This document shows positions 35,430 to 42,600 of a DNA stretch of 64,000 nt, piece after piece (positions within the stretch are counted from its first letter, which is position 1; every line of letters begins with the position of its first letter). Source of the stretch: Flaviramulus basaltis (GTDB lineage Bacteria > Bacteroidota > Bacteroidia > Flavobacteriales > Flavobacteriaceae). Location: the NCBI RefSeq assembly GCF_900114265.1, contig NZ_FPKV01000002.1, forward strand, positions 1,178,001-1,242,000, read 5' to 3'. Position numbers and translations under genes: made by a program. The notes under the pieces were generated by a model that saw only the letters and a program-made list of their open reading frames with translations, did no database searches and had not been told where the DNA came from.

Positions 35430-37889
35430 TTAATTTATTTTAAAGCTCCTCCTCAATCTACTTAAAAAATCAACTTTTTGTTTACCATCATCATTGTATC
35501 CATTTGCATAACTTCCGTAACCGTAGCCATAACCATAACCGTAACCATAGCCATAACCGTATTTTCCTTTTTGATTATAACCATTGTACACAAAACTTAT
35601 ATTTTTAATTTCTCCTTTATTGTATTTATCATTTACGAGACTTATCATGCCTTTTTTAGTGTAATCTTGTCTTACAACATAAATAGAGGCATCTACATAT
35701 TCTGTGAGCTCTAATGCATCTGCCACTAATCCTACTGGTGGAGTATCTAAAACAATAAAATCATAACATTTTTTTAAGTTCTCCATTAAACTATCCATAT
35801 GTTCACTCATTAATAACTCAGATGGATTTGGGGGTATTGGCCCAGATGTAATAACATCTAAATTAGGCACTTTTGTTTTTTGAATCACTTCATCAAATGA
35901 TTTCTGCCCAATTAAATAATTAACAACACCTATGTCATTTTGAATCTCAAAATCCCCAAATATCTTTGGTTTCCTTAAATCTAGACCTACTAGTATTGTT
36001 TTTTTTCCGCTCATAGCAAAAACAGTAGCAATATTTATTGAGCAAAACGTTTTTCCTTCACCACTGACAGATGATGTCACCATAACTGTTTTGGTACCAT
36101 CTAAACTATGTTTTTTATAAAAATACTGTAAACTAGAACGTATGGATCTAAATGCTTCAGCTATAGTTGATTTAGGCTTCAAGTGTACAATTAAGTTATT
36201 TTCCAAATTATTCTTTCCAACAACACCTAATAGAGGAATACTAGACAAATTTTCTAAAACTTGTGGATTATGTATTTTATTATCTAAAAAAGTTATCAAA
36301 AACGCCAGTAATAACGGGGGCAATATACCACCAATTACAGCAAATAAATACCTAGAGCTTAACTTTAAATCTATCGGTATAGCGCCTGTATCTTTAGCTT
36401 TATCAATAATCAAAATATCAGATACACTTGCAGATTTAATAATATCGGCTTCACCTCGCTTTGCTAAAAACATATTATATGTTTGTTCACTTAGTGAGTA
36501 TTGCCTTTGTATATCAAATAATTGTTGTTGAGCCTTTGGCAGCTTTTTTATTTTAGCCTCTTCAATTCCTATTTTAGAATTTGTAGATTGTAGATCCCTT
36601 CTTAATTGATTGGTTACTGAACTAATATTCTCTGCGAGTACTTTTTTCAAGCCATCTATTTGTCTATTAAGATCTGTAAAAATGGTAGCGTCTTTTCTTA
36701 CGGTAGATCCATATTTTGATTTTTGTACAGACAAGTCATTAATCTTACCTATATTAGAAAGTATATTGGAATCGTCTATACCTGCTACAGCCGGTGCAGG
36801 CACATCTGTGAATGTATCACTTGTTTCTAAATAAGTTTTCAAACTCGCATAATAAGCTAGTTTTCTATTAATATTATCTTTTTCTAATTCTAATGATGTT
36901 AGTTTATTATTTATTGCTAAACTCTCATTATTCAAGTTAAATATTTTGTTTTTTTGCTTATAATTATTTAGTGAATCTGCATTTAAAGTTAATTGAGATT
37001 TCACACGATCTAATTGCTCATCAATAAATTTTATAGTGTTCGTAACAAATTGATTTTTTCTGTTAAGCTGATCTTCACTTAAGACTTCAATAGTTTCATT
37101 TAAATAGTCTACAATCTTAGCCTTGTTTACATCAACCATACTTAAATTTAATATGGCTGAATTTCTTGGATTATCAATATTTAAACTCGCTCTATATTTA
37201 GAAACAACCGCATCAAAATCATTAAACTGAATATAATATTCTTCTTTTGACAATACTTTCCTATCCTTTTTAACAGATAAAACACTATTCATAAAAGGAA
37301 GTTGTATTGTATCCCCTATGTTAAATTCTCTTTTGAATTCTCCGACATTAACATCTAAATTAGATTTGTTTTTACTAGTAAAATTTTGAGTTGTAACTAT
37401 CTTTGATTCAAAATTAATAGAAATCTGATATTTATTATTTTCAAGAAAAGTGATTCTTATAGGTCTGTTTAATAATTGATTTGTATTAGGTATTAAATCA
37501 ATCTTAAAAGGGGCATAAGTATAAATATCGTCCTTTCTAAATCTTGACTGTTTTAAATAAGTAATATAAAACTCAAGATTATCAACAACATTCTCATGTA
37601 TAGATCGGGATTTTAAAGAATTCATGATAGTTTGAACCTTCCCAGAAACTCCACCCCAATTAAATGTTAAGCTTGTTGTTGATGTAAATAACGGGTTAGA
37701 CTCCTCTTCGATAGAAATCTGAGTCCCTAATCTATAGGATTGTTGCTTACGTATATTTTGTTGGTACACAATAAAAACGCTTAACCCTATAAATAACACA
37801 AACAACTTCCAATAACTTAAAACCCTAATTACAAAAGCCTTAATATCAAATGTTGACTTTGATTCTGAAACATCAAATTCTTCTTCCAT
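35430..37889 (-). CDS. wzc: Wzc-type polysaccharide co-polymerase and tyrosine autokinase
   Basis: An 819-residue inner-membrane protein. Residues 24-42 and about 513-535 are transmembrane segments bracketing a periplasmic chain-length (Wzz/GNVR) region with coiled coil (about 275-345). The cytoplasmic BY-kinase has Walker A SSVSGEGKT (606-614), Walker A' ILVGLDLRKPK (632-642) and Walker B FIVLDTPP (711-718). The C-terminal tail has a run of eight YG pairs (777-792), then Y794 and Y798, the likely autophosphorylation cluster. It controls polymer length and export together with the outer-membrane Wza-like protein encoded nine bases upstream. Confidence 0.95.
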   Translation of the reverse strand: MEEEFDVSESKSTFDIKAFVIRVLSYWKLFVLFIGLSVFIVYQQNIRKQQSYRLGTQISIEEESNPLFTSTTSLTFNWGGVSGKVQTIMNSLKSRSIHENVVDNLEFYITYLKQSRFRKDDIYTYAPFKIDLIPNTNQLLNRPIRITFLENNKYQISINFESKIVTTQNFTSKNKSNLDVNVGEFKREFNIGDTIQLPFMNSVLSVKKDRKVLSKEEYYIQFNDFDAVVSKYRASLNIDNPRNSAILNLSMVDVNKAKIVDYLNETIEVLSEDQLNRKNQFVTNTIKFIDEQLDRVKSQLTLNADSLNNYKQKNKIFNLNNESLAINNKLTSLELEKDNINRKLAYYASLKTYLETSDTFTDVPAPAVAGIDDSNILSNIGKINDLSVQKSKYGSTVRKDATIFTDLNRQIDGLKKVLAENISSVTNQLRRDLQSTNSKIGIEEAKIKKLPKAQQQLFDIQRQYSLSEQTYNMFLAKRGEADIIKSASVSDILIIDKAKDTGAIPIDLKLSSRYLFAVIGGILPPLLLAFLITFLDNKIHNPQVLENLSSIPLLGVVGKNNLENNLIVHLKPKSTIAEAFRSIRSSLQYFYKKHSLDGTKTVMVTSSVSGEGKTFCSINIATVFAMSGKKTILVGLDLRKPKIFGDFEIQNDIGVVNYLIGQKSFDEVIQKTKVPNLDVITSGPIPPNPSELLMSEHMDSLMENLKKCYDFIVLDTPPVGLVADALELTEYVDASIYVVRQDYTKKGMISLVNDKYNKGEIKNISFVYNGYNQKGKYGYGYGYGYGYGYGYGSYANGYNDDGKQKVDFLSRLRRSFKIN
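35514..35561 (-). repeat. Eight tandem 6-base units coding Tyr-Gly
   Basis: Eight consecutive hexamers (plus-strand form close to CCRTAR, with third-base variation) encode the Tyr-Gly run of the Wzc tail. Interruptions at synonymous sites show that the protein sequence rather than the DNA repeat is being kept. Copy number could vary by slippage and would change the number of phosphorylatable tyrosines without shifting the frame. Confidence 0.85.
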
Positions 37890-37898
37890 ATTATAAGC

Positions 37899-38684
37899 TT
37901 AAAGATTTTTTGTTAAAAAATAAGTAGAGACTAGTACCGATAAAATAGAAGCAATTGTAGTTAAATTTTGTATTGCTGTTTGTCCTGCTCCAATGGCTTT
38001 ACGCTTTAATGGCTTAACCAAAATAATATCATTAGGTTGGATATAATAAAACGGAGATTGCATAGCTTTAATATCGGTTAAATCTATATGGTGAATTTTT
38101 TGACCATTAGGATATTGTCTTATCACCAAAATATCTTTTCTATCTCCTGTTTGTGAAATATCACCAGCATTTGCCAATGCTTCAATTATATTTACACGGT
38201 CTTGATACAAAATATGCACACCTGCCCCTATTTCACCTACTGTAGTGTATTTTAATCCTGATAATTTAACTGTAACAAAAATTTCAGCAGATTCCTTAAA
38301 ATATTGCTTTAAAAGTTCACTTTCTACTTTATCTTTAATTTCATCAATTGTAAAACCTAACACATTAATTTTTCCTAAAATAGGAAACTCAATATTCCCA
38401 TGTAAATCTACAGTGAAACCACTAAAATAAAGCCCGCCTTGGGAAGATCCATTTCCACTTTCAACTGGATTAAATATACTAACAAGCTCTGGATCTAAAG
38501 CTTTTACGTTTATACTTAGTATATCATTAACTTGTACCCGATAGGGTTTAGACAACTCTTTAATAGAAAGAGTATCACTACCATTTACTCCTTTATCTTG
38601 CAAATAAACAAGGTCCTTATTTGTAATACATGATACAAACACCATATTTAAAATTACTAAAACAACAAGAAACCATCTCTTCAT
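37899..38684 (-). CDS. wza: Outer-membrane polysaccharide export lipoprotein (Wza-like)
   Basis: About 261 residues from the ATG at 38684. An upstream GTG/ATG-less extension to 38705 is rejected because it overlaps the promoter box at 38705-38712. The N-terminus MKRWFLVVLVILNMVFVSC is a lipoprotein signal with the lipid-bearing Cys at 19. Then comes the poly_export domain: KPYRVQVNDILSINVKALDP, GFTVDLHGNIEFPILGKINV, a SLBB-like region TVGEIGAGVHILYQDRVNII and YIQPNDIILVKPL. A final hydrophobic segment ends the chain. First gene of the operon; it forms the outer-membrane exit for the polymer handled by Wzc. Confidence 0.92.
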   Translation of the reverse strand: MKRWFLVVLVILNMVFVSCITNKDLVYLQDKGVNGSDTLSIKELSKPYRVQVNDILSINVKALDPELVSIFNPVESGNGSSQGGLYFSGFTVDLHGNIEFPILGKINVLGFTIDEIKDKVESELLKQYFKESAEIFVTVKLSGLKYTTVGEIGAGVHILYQDRVNIIEALANAGDISQTGDRKDILVIRQYPNGQKIHHIDLTDIKAMQSPFYYIQPNDIILVKPLKRKAIGAGQTAIQNLTTIASILSVLVSTYFLTKNL

Positions 38685-38704
38685 ATACCTAGATTCATTT
38701 CTCA

Positions 38705-38712
38705 CAAATATA
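38705..38712 (-). promoter_or_regulatory. Putative -7 box of the polysaccharide operon promoter
   Basis: On the minus strand the bases read TATATTTG, a perfect match to the Bacteroidetes -7 element TAnnTTTG, ending 20 bases before the Wza start at 38684. A TTG lies about 15 bases further upstream, shorter than the usual 19-20 spacing, so the -33 part is weak. It shares the short divergent region with the ABC-F promoter. Confidence 0.5.
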
Positions 38713-38722
38713 AGTTTTCACG

Positions 38723-38753
38723 TTGAACAATAAAACATATAACAGTATTTTTG
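38723..38753 (+). promoter_or_regulatory. Putative promoter of the ABC-F gene (TTG-N20-TATTTTTG)
   Basis: TTG at 38723-38725, a 20-base spacer and TATTTTTG at 38746-38753 fit the Bacteroidetes -33/-7 consensus. The -7 box covers the first possible TTG start at 38751, so translation must begin further on, which supports the TTG at 38787. The arrangement is divergent from the polysaccharide promoter. Confidence 0.55.
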
Positions 38754-38786
38754 GTTTTTTATACGTTATTTGCAAAAAAATATACT

Positions 38787-40649
38787 TTGAATTATTTAAC
38801 AGTTGAAAACATATCAAAATCTTACGGAGAGCTAATTCTTTTTGAAGATATTTCTTTTAGTGTTCATAAAGACCAAAAAATAGCCTTTGTCGCCAAAAAT
38901 GGTACAGGTAAAACTTCCATATTAAATATTCTATCTGGAGATGACCAAGCAGACTCTGGAAATGTCATATATAGAAAAGACATAAAAGTTTCTTTCTTAT
39001 CTCAAGACCCAAAGTTTGATGAAAATTTAACCATTGAAGAAACTATTTTTGCAAGCGACAATCCTATTTTAAAAGTGATTTCAGACTATGAAAAAGCACT
39101 TTTAAATCCAAATGACTCAGAAGTATATCAAAAAGCTTTTGAGGCGATGGAACGTCACCAAGCTTGGGATTTTGAAACACTTTACAAACAAATTCTTTTC
39201 AAATTAAAACTTGAAGATTTAAGTCAAAAAGTAAGTATACTTTCTGGTGGGCAAAAAAAACGTTTAGCATTAGCTAATGCGCTAATTAACAAACCAGATT
39301 TATTGGTTTTAGATGAACCAACAAACCATTTAGATTTAGAAATGATTGAGTGGCTAGAAAGTTTCTTTACTAAGGAAAACATTACCCTTTTTATGGTAAC
39401 ACACGACCGTTTCTTTTTAGAGCGTGTTTGTAATGAGATTATAGAATTAGACGAAGGCCAACTTTACAGTTACAAAGGAAATTATTCTTATTATTTAGAA
39501 AAAAGAGAAGCCAGGATTGAGCAAGAAGCTGTCGAAACTGGCAAAGCAAAACAACTTTTTAAAAAGGAGCTAGATTGGATGCGTCGTCAACCCAAAGCGC
39601 GAACTACCAAATCTAAATCTAGAATTGATGATTTTGCCGATATAAAGCATCGTGCTCACCAACGCAGAAACGATCATGAAGTTCAGCTAGAGTTAAACAT
39701 GGAACGTTTGGGAAGTAAAATTCTAGAGTTCCATAAAGTATCCAAATCCTTTAAAGATAAAACTATACTTGATGGATTTAATTATATGTTTCAAAAAGGG
39801 GAACGTATTGGAATTATTGGAAAAAACGGTACAGGTAAAACCACTTTTCTTAATATTTTAACCGAAACTTCAAAACCAGATTCTGGTAAAGTTATAAAAG
39901 GTGATACCATAAAATTTGGCTATTATACACAAAGTGGTATCGATATAAAACCAGAGCAAAAAGTTATTGATGTTATTCGAGAATTTGGTGATTATATTCC
40001 GCTTAAAAAAGGACGCCAAATTAGTGCGCAGCAGCTTTTAGAACGTTTTTTATTCAGTAGAAAAAAACAATATGATTTTGTTGAAAAACTAAGTGGCGGA
40101 GAGCGTAAACGTTTGTATTTATGTACCATTTTAATACAAAATCCTAATTTTTTAATTCTAGATGAGCCTACAAACGACTTAGATATTGTTACCCTTAATG
40201 TACTTGAAAGTTTCCTTTTAGATTTCCCAGGATGTATTATTGTGGTATCACACGACCGCTATTTTATGGATAAAGTAGTAGATCATCTTTTTGTTTTTAG
40301 AGGCGAAGGTGTGGTTGAAGATTTTCCTGGAAATTACACCGATTATAGAGTTTACGAAGATAGCCAACCTGTAATTTCAAATGTTTCTGAAGACAAAAAA
40401 GAGAAACAATCTTGGAAACAAAATGAAGCTAAAAAACTATCTTACAATGAAGAAAAAGAGCTAAAAAATATTGAAAGCAAACTCAAATCATTAGCTTTTG
40501 ACAAAAAGGAATTAGAAAGCAAGTTTCATAATCCGGATTTATCTCAAGACAAAATCAATAAGTTATCCGAAGATTTACAAAAAATAATAGATACCATTGA
40601 AGCTAAAGAAGAACGCTGGTTTGAATTGTCGTCTAAATTGGAAGATTAA
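38787..40649 (+). CDS. uup: ABC-F family ATPase, Uup-like
   Basis: About 620 residues from a TTG at 38787, giving the family start (M)NYLTVENISKSYGE; no ATG is available and an earlier TTG lies in the promoter. Two ABC domains without membrane parts: first Walker A AKNGTGKTSIL, signature LSGGQKKRLALA and LVLDEPTNHLDLE; second IGKNGTGKTTFLN, LSGGERKRLYLC and LILDEPTNDLDIV. The linker RRQPKARTTKSKSRID and a C-terminal coiled coil (about the last 85 residues) match Uup rather than EttA. Proposed roles are in ribosome function and DNA stability. Probably cotranscribed with the methyltransferase gene eight bases downstream. Confidence 0.9.
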   Translation: MNYLTVENISKSYGELILFEDISFSVHKDQKIAFVAKNGTGKTSILNILSGDDQADSGNVIYRKDIKVSFLSQDPKFDENLTIEETIFASDNPILKVISDYEKALLNPNDSEVYQKAFEAMERHQAWDFETLYKQILFKLKLEDLSQKVSILSGGQKKRLALANALINKPDLLVLDEPTNHLDLEMIEWLESFFTKENITLFMVTHDRFFLERVCNEIIELDEGQLYSYKGNYSYYLEKREARIEQEAVETGKAKQLFKKELDWMRRQPKARTTKSKSRIDDFADIKHRAHQRRNDHEVQLELNMERLGSKILEFHKVSKSFKDKTILDGFNYMFQKGERIGIIGKNGTGKTTFLNILTETSKPDSGKVIKGDTIKFGYYTQSGIDIKPEQKVIDVIREFGDYIPLKKGRQISAQQLLERFLFSRKKQYDFVEKLSGGERKRLYLCTILIQNPNFLILDEPTNDLDIVTLNVLESFLLDFPGCIIVVSHDRYFMDKVVDHLFVFRGEGVVEDFPGNYTDYRVYEDSQPVISNVSEDKKEKQSWKQNEAKKLSYNEEKELKNIESKLKSLAFDKKELESKFHNPDLSQDKINKLSEDLQKIIDTIEAKEERWFELSSKLED

Positions 40650-40657
40650 TTATTAAA

Positions 40658-41431
40658 ATGTTTTATCAAATTGCTCAATACATAAAATTTCTTTTAAAGT
40701 CTACCAACCACCATGGTGTACACTCTCCTTTTGTTTACAACTTAATAACTAAATGCTTTTACGATAGAAAAAATTATGATTCCTACAAACTTCTTTTAAA
40801 TTACAGAAAAGCGCTTTTAAAAAACAAAAGTATAATAAAAGTAACCGATTTAGGCGCAGGCTCTCAAGCAATGAAACAACAGGTACGTAAAGTTTTAAGT
40901 ATTGCAAAAAATGCTGGCACTACAAAGAAAAGAGCGAAACTCCTATATAGGCTTACAAATTATTTTAAACCTGAGAGTATTTTAGAACTCGGTACATCTT
41001 TAGGTATTGCCACACACGCTATGAGTTTAGGAAACCCAAAAGCTAATATCACCACTATTGAAGGTTGCCCGAATACCACAAATTTCACAAAAGATTTTTT
41101 TAAAAAATTTAATGTAAATAATACTAAACTGATTAATGGAGATTTTAATGATGAAATTAATAAACTAACCTCAAACAAATACAATCTTATTTTCTTTGAT
41201 GGCAATCACCAAAAAGCCCCTACTTTAAATTACTTTGAAACTTTATTAGAAACAACACGCAACGATTCTGTTTTTATTTTTGATGATATTTACTGGTCTA
41301 AAGACATGACTGAAACTTGGGAAACCATAAAACAACATCCAAAAGTTACTGTTACAATTGACACTTTTTTTTGGGGGCTTGTTTTTTTTAGAAATGAGCA
41401 AGTAAAAGAGCATTTTATTATTAGAGTTTAA
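40658..41431 (+). CDS. O-methyltransferase-like SAM enzyme
   Basis: A 257-residue class I SAM protein. YFKPESILELGTSLGIATHA (about 104-123) is motif I, ITTIEGCPNTTNFTKDFF motif II, KYNLIFFDGNHQKAPTLNYF motif IV and VFIFDDIYWSKDMTETWETI motif V, an order close to YrrM/methyltransferase_24 enzymes. The N-terminus has HHGVHSPFVYNLITKCFYDR, a flavobacterial trait. Substrate unknown. It begins eight bases after the ABC-F stop, so the pair probably share a transcript. Confidence 0.8.
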   Translation: MFYQIAQYIKFLLKSTNHHGVHSPFVYNLITKCFYDRKNYDSYKLLLNYRKALLKNKSIIKVTDLGAGSQAMKQQVRKVLSIAKNAGTTKKRAKLLYRLTNYFKPESILELGTSLGIATHAMSLGNPKANITTIEGCPNTTNFTKDFFKKFNVNNTKLINGDFNDEINKLTSNKYNLIFFDGNHQKAPTLNYFETLLETTRNDSVFIFDDIYWSKDMTETWETIKQHPKVTVTIDTFFWGLVFFRNEQVKEHFIIRV

Positions 41432-41472
41432 AACTTTTGCCTTTTCACTTTTTAACTTCTAACTTCGTAATT

Positions 41473-42045
41473 ATGAAAATCTACACTAAAACAGGAGACA
41501 AAGGCACCACTACATTATTTGGTGGTACACGCGTGCCTAAACATCATATACGTATTGAAAGCTATGGAACTGTTGATGAGCTAAACTCTCATTTAGGTTT
41601 AATTCGCGATCAAGACATACATCAAGATTATAAAAATTCACTTATTCAAATTCAAGAAAAACTATTTATTGTTGGTGCTATTTTAGCAACAGACCCTGAA
41701 AAAGCAATTCTAAAAAACGGGAAAGAACGTTTAAATATTGAAAAAATTTCTACTGAAGATATTGAACTTTTAGAAAAAAAAATGGACACCATGAACGATG
41801 CATTACCTCCTATGACGCATTTTGTGTTGCCTGGCGGACACCAAACCGTGTCATTCTGTCATATAGCCCGCTGTGTTTGCCGTAGAGCAGAACGTTTAGC
41901 TTCTGCGCTTAACGATTTAGAACCTTTTGAAGCAAATGCCTTAACGTATTTAAACCGTCTTTCTGACTATCTTTTTGTATTGGCACGAAAGTTGTCTTAC
42001 GACTTACAAGCAAATGAAATTAAATGGATTCCTGAGAAGCAATAG
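41473..42045 (+). CDS. pduO: Cob(I)alamin adenosyltransferase, PduO type
   Basis: About 190 residues from the ATG at 41473, which gives the family start MKIYTKTGDKGTTTLFGG; the longer frame back to 41437 adds a non-homologous stretch. Further family motifs are RIESYGTVDELNSHLGLI, THFVLPGGHQTVSFCHIARC and CRRAERLASAL with the ATP-binding Arg residues. It attaches the adenosyl group to cobalamin, making the cofactor that AdoCbl enzymes such as the EutBC protein at 53986-56319 require. It lies 41 bases after the methyltransferase gene. Confidence 0.92.
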   Translation: MKIYTKTGDKGTTTLFGGTRVPKHHIRIESYGTVDELNSHLGLIRDQDIHQDYKNSLIQIQEKLFIVGAILATDPEKAILKNGKERLNIEKISTEDIELLEKKMDTMNDALPPMTHFVLPGGHQTVSFCHIARCVCRRAERLASALNDLEPFEANALTYLNRLSDYLFVLARKLSYDLQANEIKWIPEKQ

Positions 42046-42166
42046 CTTCAATTAAATCCAAATAAAAAACTGCTATTATTATTAACAAAGCACCAATAAA
42101 TTTCAACTGTTTAGAGCACAAAAGAATACGTTCTTAAAATTAATGATTAAATAATTCATTTTTTTC

Positions 42167-42196
42167 TTGTCTGTTTAAACTAAAAATTTATTTTTG
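42167..42196 (+). promoter_or_regulatory. Putative promoter of the small acidic protein (TTG-N19-TATTTTTG)
   Basis: TTG at 42167-42169, a 19-base spacer and TATTTTTG at 42189-42196 fit the Bacteroidetes consensus very well. The box overlaps the first possible start of the following gene, so translation should start at the ATG 42218, about 20 bases downstream. Confidence 0.65.
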
Positions 42197-42217
42197 CAAA
42201 AAATTAAACACAAAGAA

Positions 42218-42439
42218 ATGTATTGGACATTAGAATTAGCATCTTATTTAAGTGATGCGCCTTGGCCAGCAACAAAAGACGAGTTAATAGATTACGCTAT
42301 TAGAACGGGAGCTCCTTTGGAGGTTGTTGAAAACTTACAGTCAATTGAAGATGAGGGTGACTCATACGATTCAATTGAAGAAATTTGGTCAGATTACCCA
42401 ACAGACGAAGATTACCTCTGGAATGAGGATGAATATTAA
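42218..42439 (+). CDS. Small acidic DUF2795-like protein
   Basis: A 73-residue protein from the ATG at 42218; a start at 42194 is excluded by the overlapping promoter box. It begins MYWTLELASYLSDAPWPATK, continues with ELIDYAIRTGAPLEVVENLQ and ends in a highly acidic tail rich in D, E, W and Y. The ASYLSDAPWPATKDELIDYA part resembles DUF2795, a small helical domain. The function is unknown; it is widely kept next to secA in flavobacteria as far as I recall. It is followed by a clear terminator, so it is probably a single-gene transcript. Confidence 0.8.
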   Translation: MYWTLELASYLSDAPWPATKDELIDYAIRTGAPLEVVENLQSIEDEGDSYDSIEEIWSDYPTDEDYLWNEDEY

Positions 42440-42458
42440 TAAAGCATAAAGAAAAGTT

Positions 42459-42488
42459 AAAAAGTCTCGTATTGAGGCTTTTTTTTTG
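42459..42488 (+). terminator. Rho-independent terminator after the small acidic gene
   Basis: AAAAGTCTC and GAGGCTTTT pair (with one G-T wobble) around a five-base loop and run into nine T residues. It lies 20 bases after the stop at 42439 and ahead of the secA promoter. Confidence 0.75.
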
Positions 42489-42519
42489 GTCTAATCTTTA
42501 TAAAACACATAACAAAATG

Positions 42520-42527
42520 TATCTTTG
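42520..42527 (+). promoter_or_regulatory. Putative secA -7 box
   Basis: TATCTTTG at 42520-42527 matches TAnnTTTG, 73 bases before the secA ATG. No exact TTTG lies 19 bases upstream (TTTA is present), so the -33 part is weak. Confidence 0.4.
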
Positions 42528-42600
42528 AGTGCTTTTTTAAAGCAACAAAAATCAAACAAAAACCCTAGGACTTTCCTAGAATAACATAAAATACACACCC

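Noticed and set aside
35514-35561. Short tandem repeats that could suggest a CRISPR-like array
   Set aside because: The units are six bases long, contiguous without spacers, and encode the Tyr-Gly tail of Wzc.
36142-36531. A 129-codon plus-strand open frame inside wzc
   Set aside because: It is antisense to the conserved membrane and kinase-linker part of Wzc, has no recognisable domain and no promoter.
42046-42166. Possible small gene or RNA between the adenosyltransferase and the small acidic gene
   Set aside because: No open frame above about 30 codons and no stable hairpin was visible; it appears to be a plain spacer leading to the next promoter.
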